From positions 34,072-98,071 of the forward strand of contig JASWJB010000149.1 of the NCBI GenBank assembly GCA_032433595.1: 64,000 nt of DNA, read 5' to 3'. The position numbers and the translations under genes are program-made. The notes beneath the pieces are model-generated. The model did not search any database, was not told where the DNA came from, and saw only the letters and a list, made by a program, of their open reading frames with translations. Below are positions 23,175-33,500 of this stretch, piece after piece. Numbering within the stretch: the first letter of the stretch is position 1; each line of letters starts with the position of its first letter. This DNA comes from Conoideocrella luteorostrata (Eukaryota; Ascomycota; Sordariomycetes; Hypocreales; Clavicipitaceae).

Positions 23175-24769
23175 TCAACGACGGAGCTGTCTGATAGCTT
23201 CGATACCACCCTTGATGCTGAAGGCCTCGTATTTCTGCGCTCTTATCACTGCCGTTGCCAATCTCGCAATCTCACCATCGTAACAGACTACGTACACAGG
23301 ACCGGCACACCCACTTAGCAGCCGCAGAAGCCCTGTGTCTTCTTCAAACTTGGTCTTCATACTTTTCCAGTGCTTGTGCAATAGCTTAACGTCCCAGAAC
23401 AAATCCTTAGGCGGCCCATCCAATCCCCACAAGGGACTACTCAAGCTGCCTTCGATGTGTTCGGTATCATAGTCGCGACTATGGCGCAGGTCGAGCAGGA
23501 CTGCGCCGAAGTCATTAACCGAATCCAACAAAGTCTTGGATGCACATGTCGACTTGTTCCTCATCAAGCCATTTTGGAGGTGATGCTCGGGCGAGCCAAA
23601 TATTCTGAAGATGGCGTCTTCTGGCGATAGTTCCCAGGTGAGGTCGTACTTGTCCTGGTCGAAGAACAGGAGCTCTTTATCGACAATGGGATGGAAACTG
23701 GTATCGTCGAGCTTGGCAAAGTATTGATCTAAATGCATGTGCGGCAGGTCACAGCAAACGAAGACACAGTGGACCTCGCCCGTGGCTGCGTCGGCGTGTT
23801 GGGAGAGACGGCCTGCAGACTTTTCGGCTTGCAGCCAGTCTAGCAGTCCCTGGAGGGCCATGCCGGAGGAGGGACCAGCAGCGATGCCCTGGCGCGAGAG
23901 CTCGAGGGATTGCGCAAACGAAGACTTGGAGCTGACTGAGAGGACTTGGTCGACGGCATCACGCCAAGGGAACTGGGAACAGTGCATCAAAGGCTCTGGA
24001 CGGGGGCCGGGAACAGGATCGTTGATAGCATTGCAGACGCCCAGGACCTTGACGCTTGCTTTCTGCTTCTTCAAGTACAGGCCAGTGCCGCTGACGCAGC
24101 CGGCGCTGCCCATACCCATGGCAAACACATTAATTTCCGGGAGCTGTTTCCACAGCTGAGGGCCTGTCCAGCGAATATGGGACCTCCAGTTGTTATCGTT
24201 GGTGTATTGGTTCGGATTGTATACAGTTTCAGGGCTCTCTTTAGCCATTCGTTCTAGACGGGCGACGATGCCTCGTTCGTCCTGGATCTCAGGCTGCGCA
24301 GGCCCGCCGTAGAGGTGCACTCTGAGACCCCAGAACAGGAGCTGGTTAAGTCGGTTCATCTCGCACTTATTGGTAATGTAGACTTGAACATCTTTGTTGC
24401 CATATAAAACACGAGAACCAAGGCCGAGGGAGGTAGCTGTCGAGCCCGAGCTAGATTCAACAATGGTTTTTTTCGCACAAGCTGGCTCATTCTCGAGCAT
24501 GTTCAAGGCTATGTAAGGGCCCATGTTAGATATGTTTGGGCATCATGGAAAGAAAGAGGATTCGCGTCAGACATACCCGGAAGAGATTTGACATTCTGAG
24601 CCGGAAGAGCAGTAAGTAGCTTCGCGTAGATGCGGACGTTGTCAGAATAGAACGGGTTGAGTTCGTGTGGTAATTCAACCAGAGGCACCGGCGGAGCGCA
24701 ATCCGGGTTGTAAAACTTGCGGATAGAGTCCTCGCCCCTGAAGATGTTGAGAGGATTGTGTTCAGCCAT
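23175..24769 (-). CDS. PLP-dependent cysteine-synthase-like enzyme fused to rhodanese domain
   Basis: Two exons on the minus strand, 24769-24577 and 24508-23175, encode 508 residues. The phase-1 intron (GTATGT to TACATAG) joins KSLP to ALNML. Residues about 20-370 are a fold-type II PLP enzyme of the cysteine synthase/cystathionine beta-synthase group. The probable Schiff-base lysine is K61 in LPAQNVKSLPALNM. A glycine-rich loop reads SSSGSTATSLGLGSRV and a second GMGSAGCVSGTG. Residues about 385-508 form a rhodanese domain, with LLDLRHSRDYDTEHIEGS and active-site-like Cys473 in VVCYDGEIARLA. These enzymes do beta-replacement on (acyl- or phospho-)serine. The rhodanese part would carry persulfide sulfur. 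The fusion is atypical for primary cysteine synthesis and points to specialised metabolism. It is divergent from the ParB-like gene across a 1,018-base promoter. Confidence 0.88.
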
Positions 24770-25787
24770 GGATGCGAGATGATGGGCACTGTACAGTACA
24801 ACCGCAGTGTGGCCCTGTTCCTGTCTGTTAGAGCTACAGCTTGGGCATTCACTGCTCAAGGCGCGGCGACTTAAGTGGCCGACCCTCATATATAGATGGA
24901 CAGATGTCGGTTGATTTAGCACGCAAAGTATGGGAACAGTGGCTCTGGCAAGTATGGTTGCTTGAGCACCTCGTAACTACTCCAATGCACGACAACGTCC
25001 CTACATCTGCATATACGGCTTGAAGCGGATGCAGCAGTCGATAGTGGATGAGAGTGCCTTTCACTCAACTGAAGAGTGAGCCACGCACATTAGCCAACTG
25101 CCACCGTGTCTTCAAAGAACCAATACACTGGGTATGTCTGCTGAGGAACCGTTATTGCTGTACAGAATGGCCCAGTGAGACTCTCACGAATAAGGCTGCA
25201 GGCCGGGCGAGCGGACAGGAGTCGGTGCTTACTGCTTTGAGTAGGATATTGTACGTATGCATGCACGATTATGCATGGAGCAGATCACACGGCTCAAGAA
25301 TAATAATAAGCATTGTAACGGGACGTAACGAGACGCAACGAGACGCAACGTTGTTTAGCTTCTTTTGCACAGTCAACATTGCTGCACAGCAGGACCGCTC
25401 CGACAGACTACCTAGCACATAAGATAATGTAATACCGTAAGCATGCCTCTAGCATAGAATGCATAAGAGTCTCTAGCAAATATCTTTTCTATAGCTCTAG
25501 CTCTATATCGGCTTACTATGGTCTATCAAGTGCCTTGCATTCACAAGAGTTTGCTTGCCGCTACTTACTGTTGGTAGTTTAAGAGAATCTCTAGCGATAA
25601 CTACCCAGCAGCTTTGACAACAATTTTTTTTCTTTAGCTTATCATGACCCAATAGAGTCACTTCAAGAAGCGTTACGTTGTGGGTGAACACATCAACAAG
25701 TCCAAACGCCGCAGCAACACCAAAGCAAATACGGAGCCCACGGGTCCAGTTCGTACATCTTGATCAGCGGCCAGCAATTGCCTCAAC
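24770..25787. promoter_or_regulatory. Bidirectional promoter of PLP-rhodanese and ParB-like genes
   Basis: The two start codons face away from each other across 1,018 bases with no gene between. The region carries a helically phased AACG array (25317-25350) and four CTCTAGC heptamers (25447, 25471, 25495, 25589). Shared control of the two genes is likely from the layout; the binding protein is unknown. Confidence 0.6.
25317..25350. promoter_or_regulatory. AACG sites at exact 10-bp spacing
   Basis: AACG occurs at 25317, 25327, 25337 and 25347, separated by GGACGT, AGACGC and AGACGC, so the same face of the helix repeats four times. It lies about 440 bases before the ParB-like start and 550 before the PLP-rhodanese start. 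The arrangement suggests cooperative binding sites, but simple tandem-repeat slippage could also produce it. Confidence 0.5.
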
Positions 25788-27383
25788 ATGGAGGATATTC
25801 AAGATCCCACCTTCGCAGATGTGTTCTCGCTCTCCTTGATGCGTTGCCTGAGTCGCACTGATCACCACTCAACTTCAACAGCAACAGACACAGCAGCAGT
25901 AACAGCAACACCACTTCTTTATCCCGCTGGGAAGACCATCCGGGGCGCAGACTACTCTCCTGGAGACTACAATCTCCACGGGGACTTGGCCTTCGAGTAT
26001 GAACGTCTAGGCTACACGTGGTCGGAGTACACTTGTCGGGGGATACCGACCGCCATGTCACAGCAGATTGCTGCCCTTCTGGGGAATGTCTCTGTACTAT
26101 CCGCCTGGAAACAAGCAGTCCTTGAGCTGCAATTCATTGCCGCACAGCTTGCCAAGGCCAGTGCTCAGAAGATGACAGATGCGACGCAGACGTGCTATAT
26201 CCGATGCAAGACCACTCAAACAGTGCTTCCGGAGGACTATCACACCACAGATACGTCTGGCGTCTTGGCTCTCAGACTTTGGGATCGCGTCGTGGCCGAG
26301 GTGATCCCCATTTTGTTGCTGTCTGGGCCGGAGACGGCAGAGACGAAAGGCGCGTCCCAGACCTTCCTGGAGATATTTGCCTTCCTGAGGGACCCGATAG
26401 GTGGTCTGCACAGGGATGCTAGCCCAACTTGCCTCGTATTTCTTCAATTGCTGTTGCAAGTCCGACATAATCTTGGACGAAACGGTGCGTCAGAGCACCG
26501 CCAGCCCTGGCCACAGGTGATCGCTCAGATCGCATCGGAAGCCACGTACCTTGTGACACCGTACATTTCCTCCGCTGTGTACATTCACTTCTGCAGAAAC
26601 CAACAACTTCTCTACTCGTACGTGCCTATCAAGCATCTGTCGCGCGCTGAGTTTTCCGATCCATCGCGAGTGCTTGGCATCATAAGGGAGATCCTCGAGA
26701 GCGGGCAGCGGCACGAAGGTATTTGCAGCGTAGCTCCCATTGCAGTAGCCACATACCCGAGAGTCCTCGACAGCCCAGGGAAGGGCAATAGAATGCTCAG
26801 CATCATCATTGACGGAAACCACCGTGCCACGGCCACAGTCCTTCTCCGGTTTTTGGCGTCGTTCCCGGCACGGCGTCGACGAAATCTGACCGTGGAGCAT
26901 CTTGGACGATACTGCGCTGAGCATAATATGGGCCATAAATGGAGGGTGGACTTGGAACATGTTCTGCTCACGCTGCGGAAGACCAACAACAGTCAGAGCG
27001 TGGCCACTCGCCGCAGTCTGCTTCATAATAAGGCCATTGTCGACTCCTTTGCCTCGGTCGAGCATATTCCCGCTCTGATCGTCCAAGAGGAGGCCTTTCA
27101 TACTGTGGATGAGCAACGGTCGACCCCAAAGTATATGCAGCTGCTTCTCCCCATGCATCAGTCTTTGTTTAACGATCCAAAGAGCGTGTTTGCACTGCCT
27201 CAGGAGGGACAACGGCACGGGCGACCACAAGGCTATCAGGCGTTGCCGTTCTTGAGCGAGACAGTGGTTCATAAACGCGTGGGAGGCGGAGATTTGGGTC
27301 GTATTGAATGCATTGACAAGATTTGCTGGAATGAGGACAACATTTTAGACGGGAAGGAAGTAGTAACTATAATTGAAAGCTAG
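25788..27383 (+). CDS. Large protein with ParB/sulfiredoxin-like DGNHR motif
   Basis: A single intronless exon encodes 531 residues. Residues about 285-360 read like a ParB/Srx fold: YVPIKHLSRAEFSDPSRV, a helix with GIIREILESGQ, a strand carrying APIAVATYPR, then IIIDGNHRATATVLLRFLAS with D342-G343-N344-H345-R346. The DGxHR element is the nucleotide-phosphate-binding motif of this fold, which includes ParB CTPases, sulfiredoxin and the free-serine kinases SerK and SbnI. Residues 1-270 and 370-531 match nothing I recognise. There is no signal peptide or membrane segment, so it is probably cytosolic. It is divergent from a cysteine-synthase-like gene and near an amino-acid oxidase. A kinase-like role that makes an activated amino acid for that enzyme is an attractive inference. 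A DNA-binding or nuclease role is the alternative. Confidence 0.7.
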   Translation: MEDIQDPTFADVFSLSLMRCLSRTDHHSTSTATDTAAVTATPLLYPAGKTIRGADYSPGDYNLHGDLAFEYERLGYTWSEYTCRGIPTAMSQQIAALLGNVSVLSAWKQAVLELQFIAAQLAKASAQKMTDATQTCYIRCKTTQTVLPEDYHTTDTSGVLALRLWDRVVAEVIPILLLSGPETAETKGASQTFLEIFAFLRDPIGGLHRDASPTCLVFLQLLLQVRHNLGRNGASEHRQPWPQVIAQIASEATYLVTPYISSAVYIHFCRNQQLLYSYVPIKHLSRAEFSDPSRVLGIIREILESGQRHEGICSVAPIAVATYPRVLDSPGKGNRMLSIIIDGNHRATATVLLRFLASFPARRRRNLTVEHLGRYCAEHNMGHKWRVDLEHVLLTLRKTNNSQSVATRRSLLHNKAIVDSFASVEHIPALIVQEEAFHTVDEQRSTPKYMQLLLPMHQSLFNDPKSVFALPQEGQRHGRPQGYQALPFLSETVVHKRVGGGDLGRIECIDKICWNEDNILDGKEVVTIIES

Positions 27384-28143
27384 AGATTCATGTACAGTAG
27401 TAGCCTCACATAAGGGAAAACGCACGGTTCTAGCATGTAGAGGAGAGGCAAAGACTGCCATTTGGTTTCAACATATCCTACTGTGAGCTCCTAAATAAAA
27501 TTTGGTTCTATGACTTTCGCTTTGTTTTGCTGCCAATGTGTTTACAATGGCAGTTATGGTTCGGCCATGGAGCTGAGTTGGCTCCCAGGCTGGTGTTGAT
27601 TAGACGGGGAGGCGCACAGTATGCGGCATAAAGTTTTTGCATACCTGTCAGCGTAAAAGACACCCCAAGGCATACAAAATCTTTATGCCTTCCACCGCCG
27701 TTATTGCTTACACGGGTGGGTCCTGCATGATAATCGTCCATCATAAGCTTGCATATCGTGAGCACACGGCGCGCAAATGTCCACCCGACGGCAGGCTTGA
27801 CTCTGCGTGATGTAACAATGCGGCATTGCGGCATTGCCTTGCCCAGCCTGGGTATCGGGCATGCTTACTCACTTGTGTTCATGATTAGTGGCCGAAGGGA
27901 TGTGCCGTCGATGCAACGCAGTCGTACAACAGTTAGTGCTCACTTGCTGGGGTGTTGTGCGATTGCTACATGGGTGGAATTCGATTAAAAGGCGTGTAAT
28001 ATCCGCTGCGTTGGCGAACGATCATTTCAAAAAGGAAAAGAGAGAAAGAGGGAATGAAAGAAAAACAAGAAGAAGAAGACGAAGAAGAGAAGAAAGGAAA
28101 TATTGCCTTCTACTGGCTTTTTCACCGTATTTGAATGATAGCA
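27384..28143. other. Intergenic region upstream of the amino-acid oxidase gene
   Basis: No gene is supported. It contains the terminator region of the ParB-like gene and the promoter of the oxidase, with a GAAGAAGAAGACGAAGAAG purine run at about 28065-28098 immediately before the oxidase start. Confidence 0.45.
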
Positions 28144-29754
28144 ATGGGGGAAACACCGCTTGTTGCTGTCCTTGGGTAAATCATATCTTCTTCCCTTCCC
28201 AACCCTTCCCTTTCCCTTCAGCATTAGATGGCGTTTGAGGCGTATAAATACTGACTCGGTGTTTCTTTCAATAGCGCCGGCGTCATTGGTCTACAGACAG
28301 CCATTAATCTTCTCGAAGCTGGTTTCTCTGTGACCATAGTGGCGAGGGACTGGCCGGGCGACCAGGATTTTGGGTACACGTCCATGTGGGCTGGTGCTGT
28401 ATGTTGATTATTCCTCCTTTGTATTCATCATTCTCCTTTACATCTATCATCCTTCCTTATATTCATCATCCTTCTTTATACCCACCATCCTCCTTTACAT
28501 CCACCATCTTCCTTTATATTCGCCCTTTCCCATTGCATTCACTGTCACCGTTTACATTCATCATCCTCCTGCCAGTCATCATCCAACCTTACGCCTGCCA
28601 TGCCCATCCTTCCGCTTCTCGCAGGATCAGCATCCTCACGGGATTGCGTGTATATAAAACACGTACGCTAATACTTTTACGTCGCGCAGCAATGGAGGTC
28701 CACCTCGAAGATGCACGAAAAACACATGCAGCACTGGGAACACCGAACGTTCCAGCACTGGCAGACACTTACCTCCCGCCGCGCCGCCTCCGAGACGGGC
28801 ATTTCAAGCAGTCCCGGGATGTACTACTGGGACTCAAGCGCCAGCCAGGGCCGCAAGCCGGAAGAATGGATCTGGTGGACCAGCTTCATCCCAAAGTATC
28901 GCTACATGCGTAGGGAGGAAATACCCGTGCCGATCAAATCGTGCGGCCAGGCGCAAGAAGATGACATCGAGGGAATCACGTACGAGAGCTTCAGCATCTC
29001 GCCGGAGATGTACCTGAAGTATCTCATGGCTGAGTGTAAGACGCTAGGCGGGACTATGATCCAGGGAGAGGTTGCGAGCCTGGAGGATGTCTTTGCTCTT
29101 GATGGATGCGGCGATGCAGTGGGGGTGGTCAACTGCGCGGGCGTAATGGGCACGAAGCTCGTAAACGAAGGTGATGCTTTTTATCCAACAAAGGGACAGG
29201 CCGTGGTTGTTCGAGGGGAGGCCAAACGCATCTCGACTGGATTGGGGGCCGACTGGGAGGCCGTGGTGGTGCCGCGAAAGGGGTTGAACGAGACATTTCT
29301 CGGGGTTACGAAGATATATGGCGTTGGGTGAGTATCTCCATCAAATCACCAGCAATGGTGATTCCTTGATTTCAAGCAACGTACAAAGCATACGCGAACA
29401 TGTCATTAATACGCATATGCGCACGGTAGGACCCTCGATATCGACGAGGGAGCAACTCGGATGATCCTCGAGCAGGCCAAGCCGCTGGCTCCGGAACTGT
29501 TGGACGACAGCGGCAACTTTGAGGTGCTTAGAGTTCAGGTCGGCCTCAGGCCCACGCGGACTGGGGGAGCTAGAGTTGAGATTGAGAACCTGGCTGCTCG
29601 GGGGAAATGGATCTGCCATAATTATGGTCATCATGGGGCCGGGTTTGAAGAGAGTTTCGGTTGTGCGGAAACGGTCGTTGAGCTTGTTAGCCAACAGTTA
29701 GCTCGGGGGGACTTCGTTACACAGCACAAGAGCAGCATTTCTACAAGGCTGTAG
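28144..29754 (+). CDS. D-amino-acid-oxidase-type FAD flavoenzyme
   Basis: Four exons, 28144-28175, 28275-28398, 28690-29327 and 29430-29754, encode 372 residues. The tiny first exon was found because splicing it (TTGG|GTAAAT to CAATAG|C) rebuilds the dinucleotide fold LVAVLGAGVIGLQTAINLL with G11-x-G13-xx-G16. Intron 2 (GTATGT to CGCGCAG) restores WAGAQWRSTS, and intron 3 (GTGAGT to GGTAG) restores KIYGVGTLDI. Family marks are GVVNCAGVMG, GLRPTRTGG (the substrate-carboxylate arginine region) and HNYGHHGAGFEESFGCA, the C-terminal FAD-binding signature. The enzyme oxidises the alpha-amino group of a D-amino acid (or, in the Asp-oxidase branch, acidic ones) to an imino acid with H2O2. The C-terminus ends STRL, a weak peroxisomal PTS1. 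Substrate cannot be read from sequence. It is next to the ParB-like gene, same strand, 760 bases apart. Confidence 0.9.
28415..28570. repeat. Pyrimidine-rich minisatellite inside oxidase intron 2
   Basis: Units of about 20-21 bases of the type ATCATCCTTCYTTATATTC recur imperfectly seven or so times. They lengthen intron 2 of the flavoenzyme gene to 291 bases against about 100 for its neighbours. Confidence 0.75.
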
Positions 29755-30177
29755 CTACGGCGCAGCTAGTTGTAGTGATGGTCGCATGTATCTGCTTTCC
29801 GCATGTAATTGTCCCGAAATGTGCTCCAATTCGTAGACACATGGTTTCTCCGTACAGCCGCGCACGTAAGGGGCTCTGTAGAGGAACTCACGACGGAAAC
29901 CCTGTTTTCTGCTGGCAAATGAGATATTTCTACGATTATTACTAGACGTATAACAGTAGACACAGAAAATTTAAAATAAAACCCAAATTGAAAAAAAAAA
30001 ACCAATAAATTAAAGAATCCGGGTAACTAGAGCCTTTTGTCGTCGACAGATATGTCATGGAGCATCACTCTGTGAAGAAAATCCCAAGCACACTCGCCCT
30101 GACCATCCCAATTCTCTACCAAAGCCAGCTTAACACCCGTTCCCCCCTCCCGGCATACTCATCACATACCCAAGGAA
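29755..30177. other. Short convergent intergenic region
   Basis: It lies between the 3' ends of the oxidase (+) and the secreted peptide gene (-). An A-rich run at 29970-30017 may belong to 3' ends. Nothing else is seen. Confidence 0.5.
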
Positions 30178-30527
30178 TCAATGGCCCTTGTGGCAGACCT
30201 TCTGGCAGTACGGCCCCGAGTTCTGGGTGCAGCTGGTGATACACCTAAACTGCGCAAGCGGCCTCTTGCCGAAGCAGCTGGTATTGCAGAGCTGGTTCTT
30301 AAACGTAACGCATTTGAAGTAGTTGTTGCCGACGCAGGCGCTGGCCGCAGCGTCGACGGAGTCCTCGGCGACTTCGGGGGGCGTAGATGCCGCGTGGGGG
30401 GTGACGACCATAAGAGAAAGGATGGAAAGCTAGGAGAGAAAGTATTCACCATCAGATCTCTGACGTCGTCACAATGTATTCTGACTGGGTGTATTGAGAT
30501 TTAGCTTACAAGTCGGAGAAACTGCAT
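30178..30527 (-). CDS. Small secreted cysteine-rich protein
   Basis: Two exons on the minus strand, 30527-30510 (six codons) and 30429-30178, encode 89 residues. Donor CTT|GTAAGC and acceptor CTCCTAG join MQFLRL to LSILSLMVV, which makes a good signal peptide cleaved near HAAS (about residue 21). A short acidic stretch (PPEVAEDSVDAAAS) follows, possibly a propeptide. The mature part has eight cysteines in about 50 residues (ACVG, FKCV, LCN, SCF, RCI, SCT, YCQ, VCH), enough for four disulfides. Length, secretion and Cys spacing fit effector-like or antimicrobial secreted peptides of fungi. No family is recognised. It closes the accessory block and converges on the oxidase gene. Confidence 0.72.
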
Positions 30528-33500
30528 GGCTTCAGACTGGGGGGTGAAGAGTCAAAGTGGCAGTACGAGGATGAGTCAATGTGATGATGAGACGATGACA
30601 ATAACTTTATGAAGGCTAGAGAGGGGGGGGGAGGGGGGCTGTAATTCGAGAGGACTTGGACGCCTTTGTGAGCTATCAAGGAACCATATGTGCTTTTCTT
30701 CTCCTGCAGAAATGAAGCCCTTATATAGTTATGACGATTTCAGAATACAAGCTTACATCTGCTCCAAGTTGCTGACAGCTGTCGTAGAACCGACCTGAAG
30801 GAATCCGGAATCCTATCCCGCATCTGTCCAGCTACGCTGCCTTTTTTCTAGCCGATCAGTCACCTACAATACAAACGTACATGCAAGTAAGCCCTAGTTA
30901 GTGTTCCTTCCCTCCTTGGCTATAAGATCATGCCATGCCTGTTGGATTTGCCTCAAAGGATATTACGTGGGATCTGGGACTGGGGATGGGGATCCTACTA
31001 GTGCCGATCCATAAGCTTATTTGTCTCTATAACCATGCATGATGTGCACAACGTTGGGTTCCCAAGACAGAAATACTTGCTCAAACTGGCGCTCTTTTCT
31101 CCCCCCGCCCGTTCATCTTTCAGTCATCCATCATGTTCGGCAACTATCCGCTCATGGCGCAGGGACATAGCGCCAGGCGGCAGGCCGGGTGAATGACATG
31201 TCTTGGCAAGCCTGACAACCCGTGATGATGATACATGAAACACATTTGGCAATGGCTGTTTCATAGAATATAGGGGGCTATAGCGCCCAAAAAAAGTTGG
31301 CATCTGTTCCATGCCATTTATGAAGACAATGATGGAGCATATTGGCGACTTGCCATCACCCGTCAACGCTACTATAATTGACGCGGCATGCAACTCCGTA
31401 CGGCCACAGCCGCCCCAGGTATGTATGTGTTGATAAGCCGGTGGGAAGCGCAACACCGTCAGCTTCTCGGCATAATACCGAAAATGTGCGTCATGGTCCG
31501 CAAATAGAAGAACCGTTTTCTGGCGCTCACCTCATTCACCGGCTGCAGACTGAGGCGAAGCATGAACGTCGCCATCTCGGACTCGGCACTGGTCTAGTTA
31601 GGCAAAAGCCGAGTAAAGAAGCCATAAGGCCCTTGTGCGATTCTTTCCAGAGGGCAGTTCCAGTAGGAAGAGAGGATGTGAATAAAGAGCATTCAATCAG
31701 GCGCCTATAACACAGACATCTCCATCTGTTTCCATATGATCTATGAAAAGAAGTTTCTCATCTGATTATCGGCTGATGGTATGCTAGAGTCCATATCATA
31801 AGCACACCGGCGAACAGAAACCTATCACCAATCCCGTTGCGTTGGCCGAGAGGAACATCCCTTTCGACACAGCTTGTAAGATGGCAAGATATAGTAGTCG
31901 GCTCGCCAATTCCTATTCCGAAAACAGTGGGATATGGTTCTGAGGACTGCGTGCGATCCTGGATGCAGTGTTTGTACCTGCGGCTTGAAGAGCCTCGAAG
32001 AGAAAAATTAGATCAGTTGGCCACACCGTCGGTTCGACATGGTGTGCTGAGACGCAGAGCAGTGGTGGACAGTTGCAAGATTCAGCACCGCCCACGCCCG
32101 ATTTTGCTTTGAGCATCGTCATCCATTTACACCGAATAGTGGAACGAATAAGTTCCCTCGCAGTCCCTACGGCTGCAAACAAACTCCATTCAAGCCGACT
32201 TTTGAGGCACCGCCAAAGAGTCTGTATAATATGCGGTCACGTGTTTGCGACTGCATCCAGAACAAATCAAGCAGGAAGGCCTACGCAGGAACTCCTGCCA
32301 CTGACCTGTTTCATGTCGTAGCCAGAACCGGGTCTGTATGAGCGGTTGAACAAGGCCATGACCGACAATGTTCAAAGATGGTGGACGGATGTTGTCACAT
32401 GCCTCTGGAGCGGCAAGAGGGAGAAACCCTTGAGCAGATGGATAGGTGAACTACCATCAGATCAGGAACATAGCCCTATTCGCGGCTCGTCAAGGAGATC
32501 TTGGATGTCGGATTTTCTGCAGCAAGGTCTTTCAGGTAAAACACCAGGAGTGGAGGCGGTGGGCTTGAGGCGCAGCAGTATTGTAGGTATTGTAGGTAAC
32601 TAGTAAACAAGGACGCCCCCAGTACGGCCGAGATCAATGCCCGCTTTTTCCATCAACCGCTTCATGCATACTAGAAGTTATCGTACAATAGTTACACTCC
32701 CCGATGAAAAGGTCGCTTGTATTGTACTAGTATGTACCAGTTATGCCATGGGTCCAACTGGGCTAGGGGCATGCTTGCTAGTGCAAGAACGTGATTATAA
32801 AAAGGCCTGATTGCTGCTTTCCATAAAATTTTGACGACAGCTAGACTTGAACAGCATCACATCCCGGCTTTTGGCATCGTGGCGACTACCCGGGCGATCG
32901 GCCTGTCAATGTCCTCCACCCCCCCCCCTCTCCCCCCTTTTTCCATCACGGCCAGATACACTGGTGGATTTCAGGCTTTTTGCCAGACCCGCAGAAACAT
33001 AAGTAAATAGGTTTAATCGCTACTGTTGACCGGGCCGACAAGGTGAAATGCGACATGCCCAGCCGTCCAGAGATTCCGTTGGCATTCCCGTTTCCGTCTC
33101 TGCCACCAGCGGCGAGGGCACCCTTCGGTCCGTACGACAGCGATGGCCGAAGGCTGACTACATAACTAGCTACGGAGTACGAGAATTGTCGAGGAGGCCC
33201 ACCTTGTCTTGTCTGCATGGAACGACTAACTACGTAGAACACCGGGTTACGAAGAAGACCGCCCTATAGCTAACCAACCAGTTAGTTACTCCGTGGCCCT
33301 TCTTCGCCGTGTTTGTATGAGCGATGCTGCGGCCCAAGAAACGCAAATGCCGGCATGATTACAGAACAGTCTGAGCAGTTGGCAGCACTAGGCGTCCTCC
33401 GTTCCCACAAGCCACAAGTAATTCTTGGCAGACGCGTCGTGGACGACAAGACATCATGATCGCTAGTTCAGCAGAGCTAAAATGCAGAGCCGGCCCCCAA

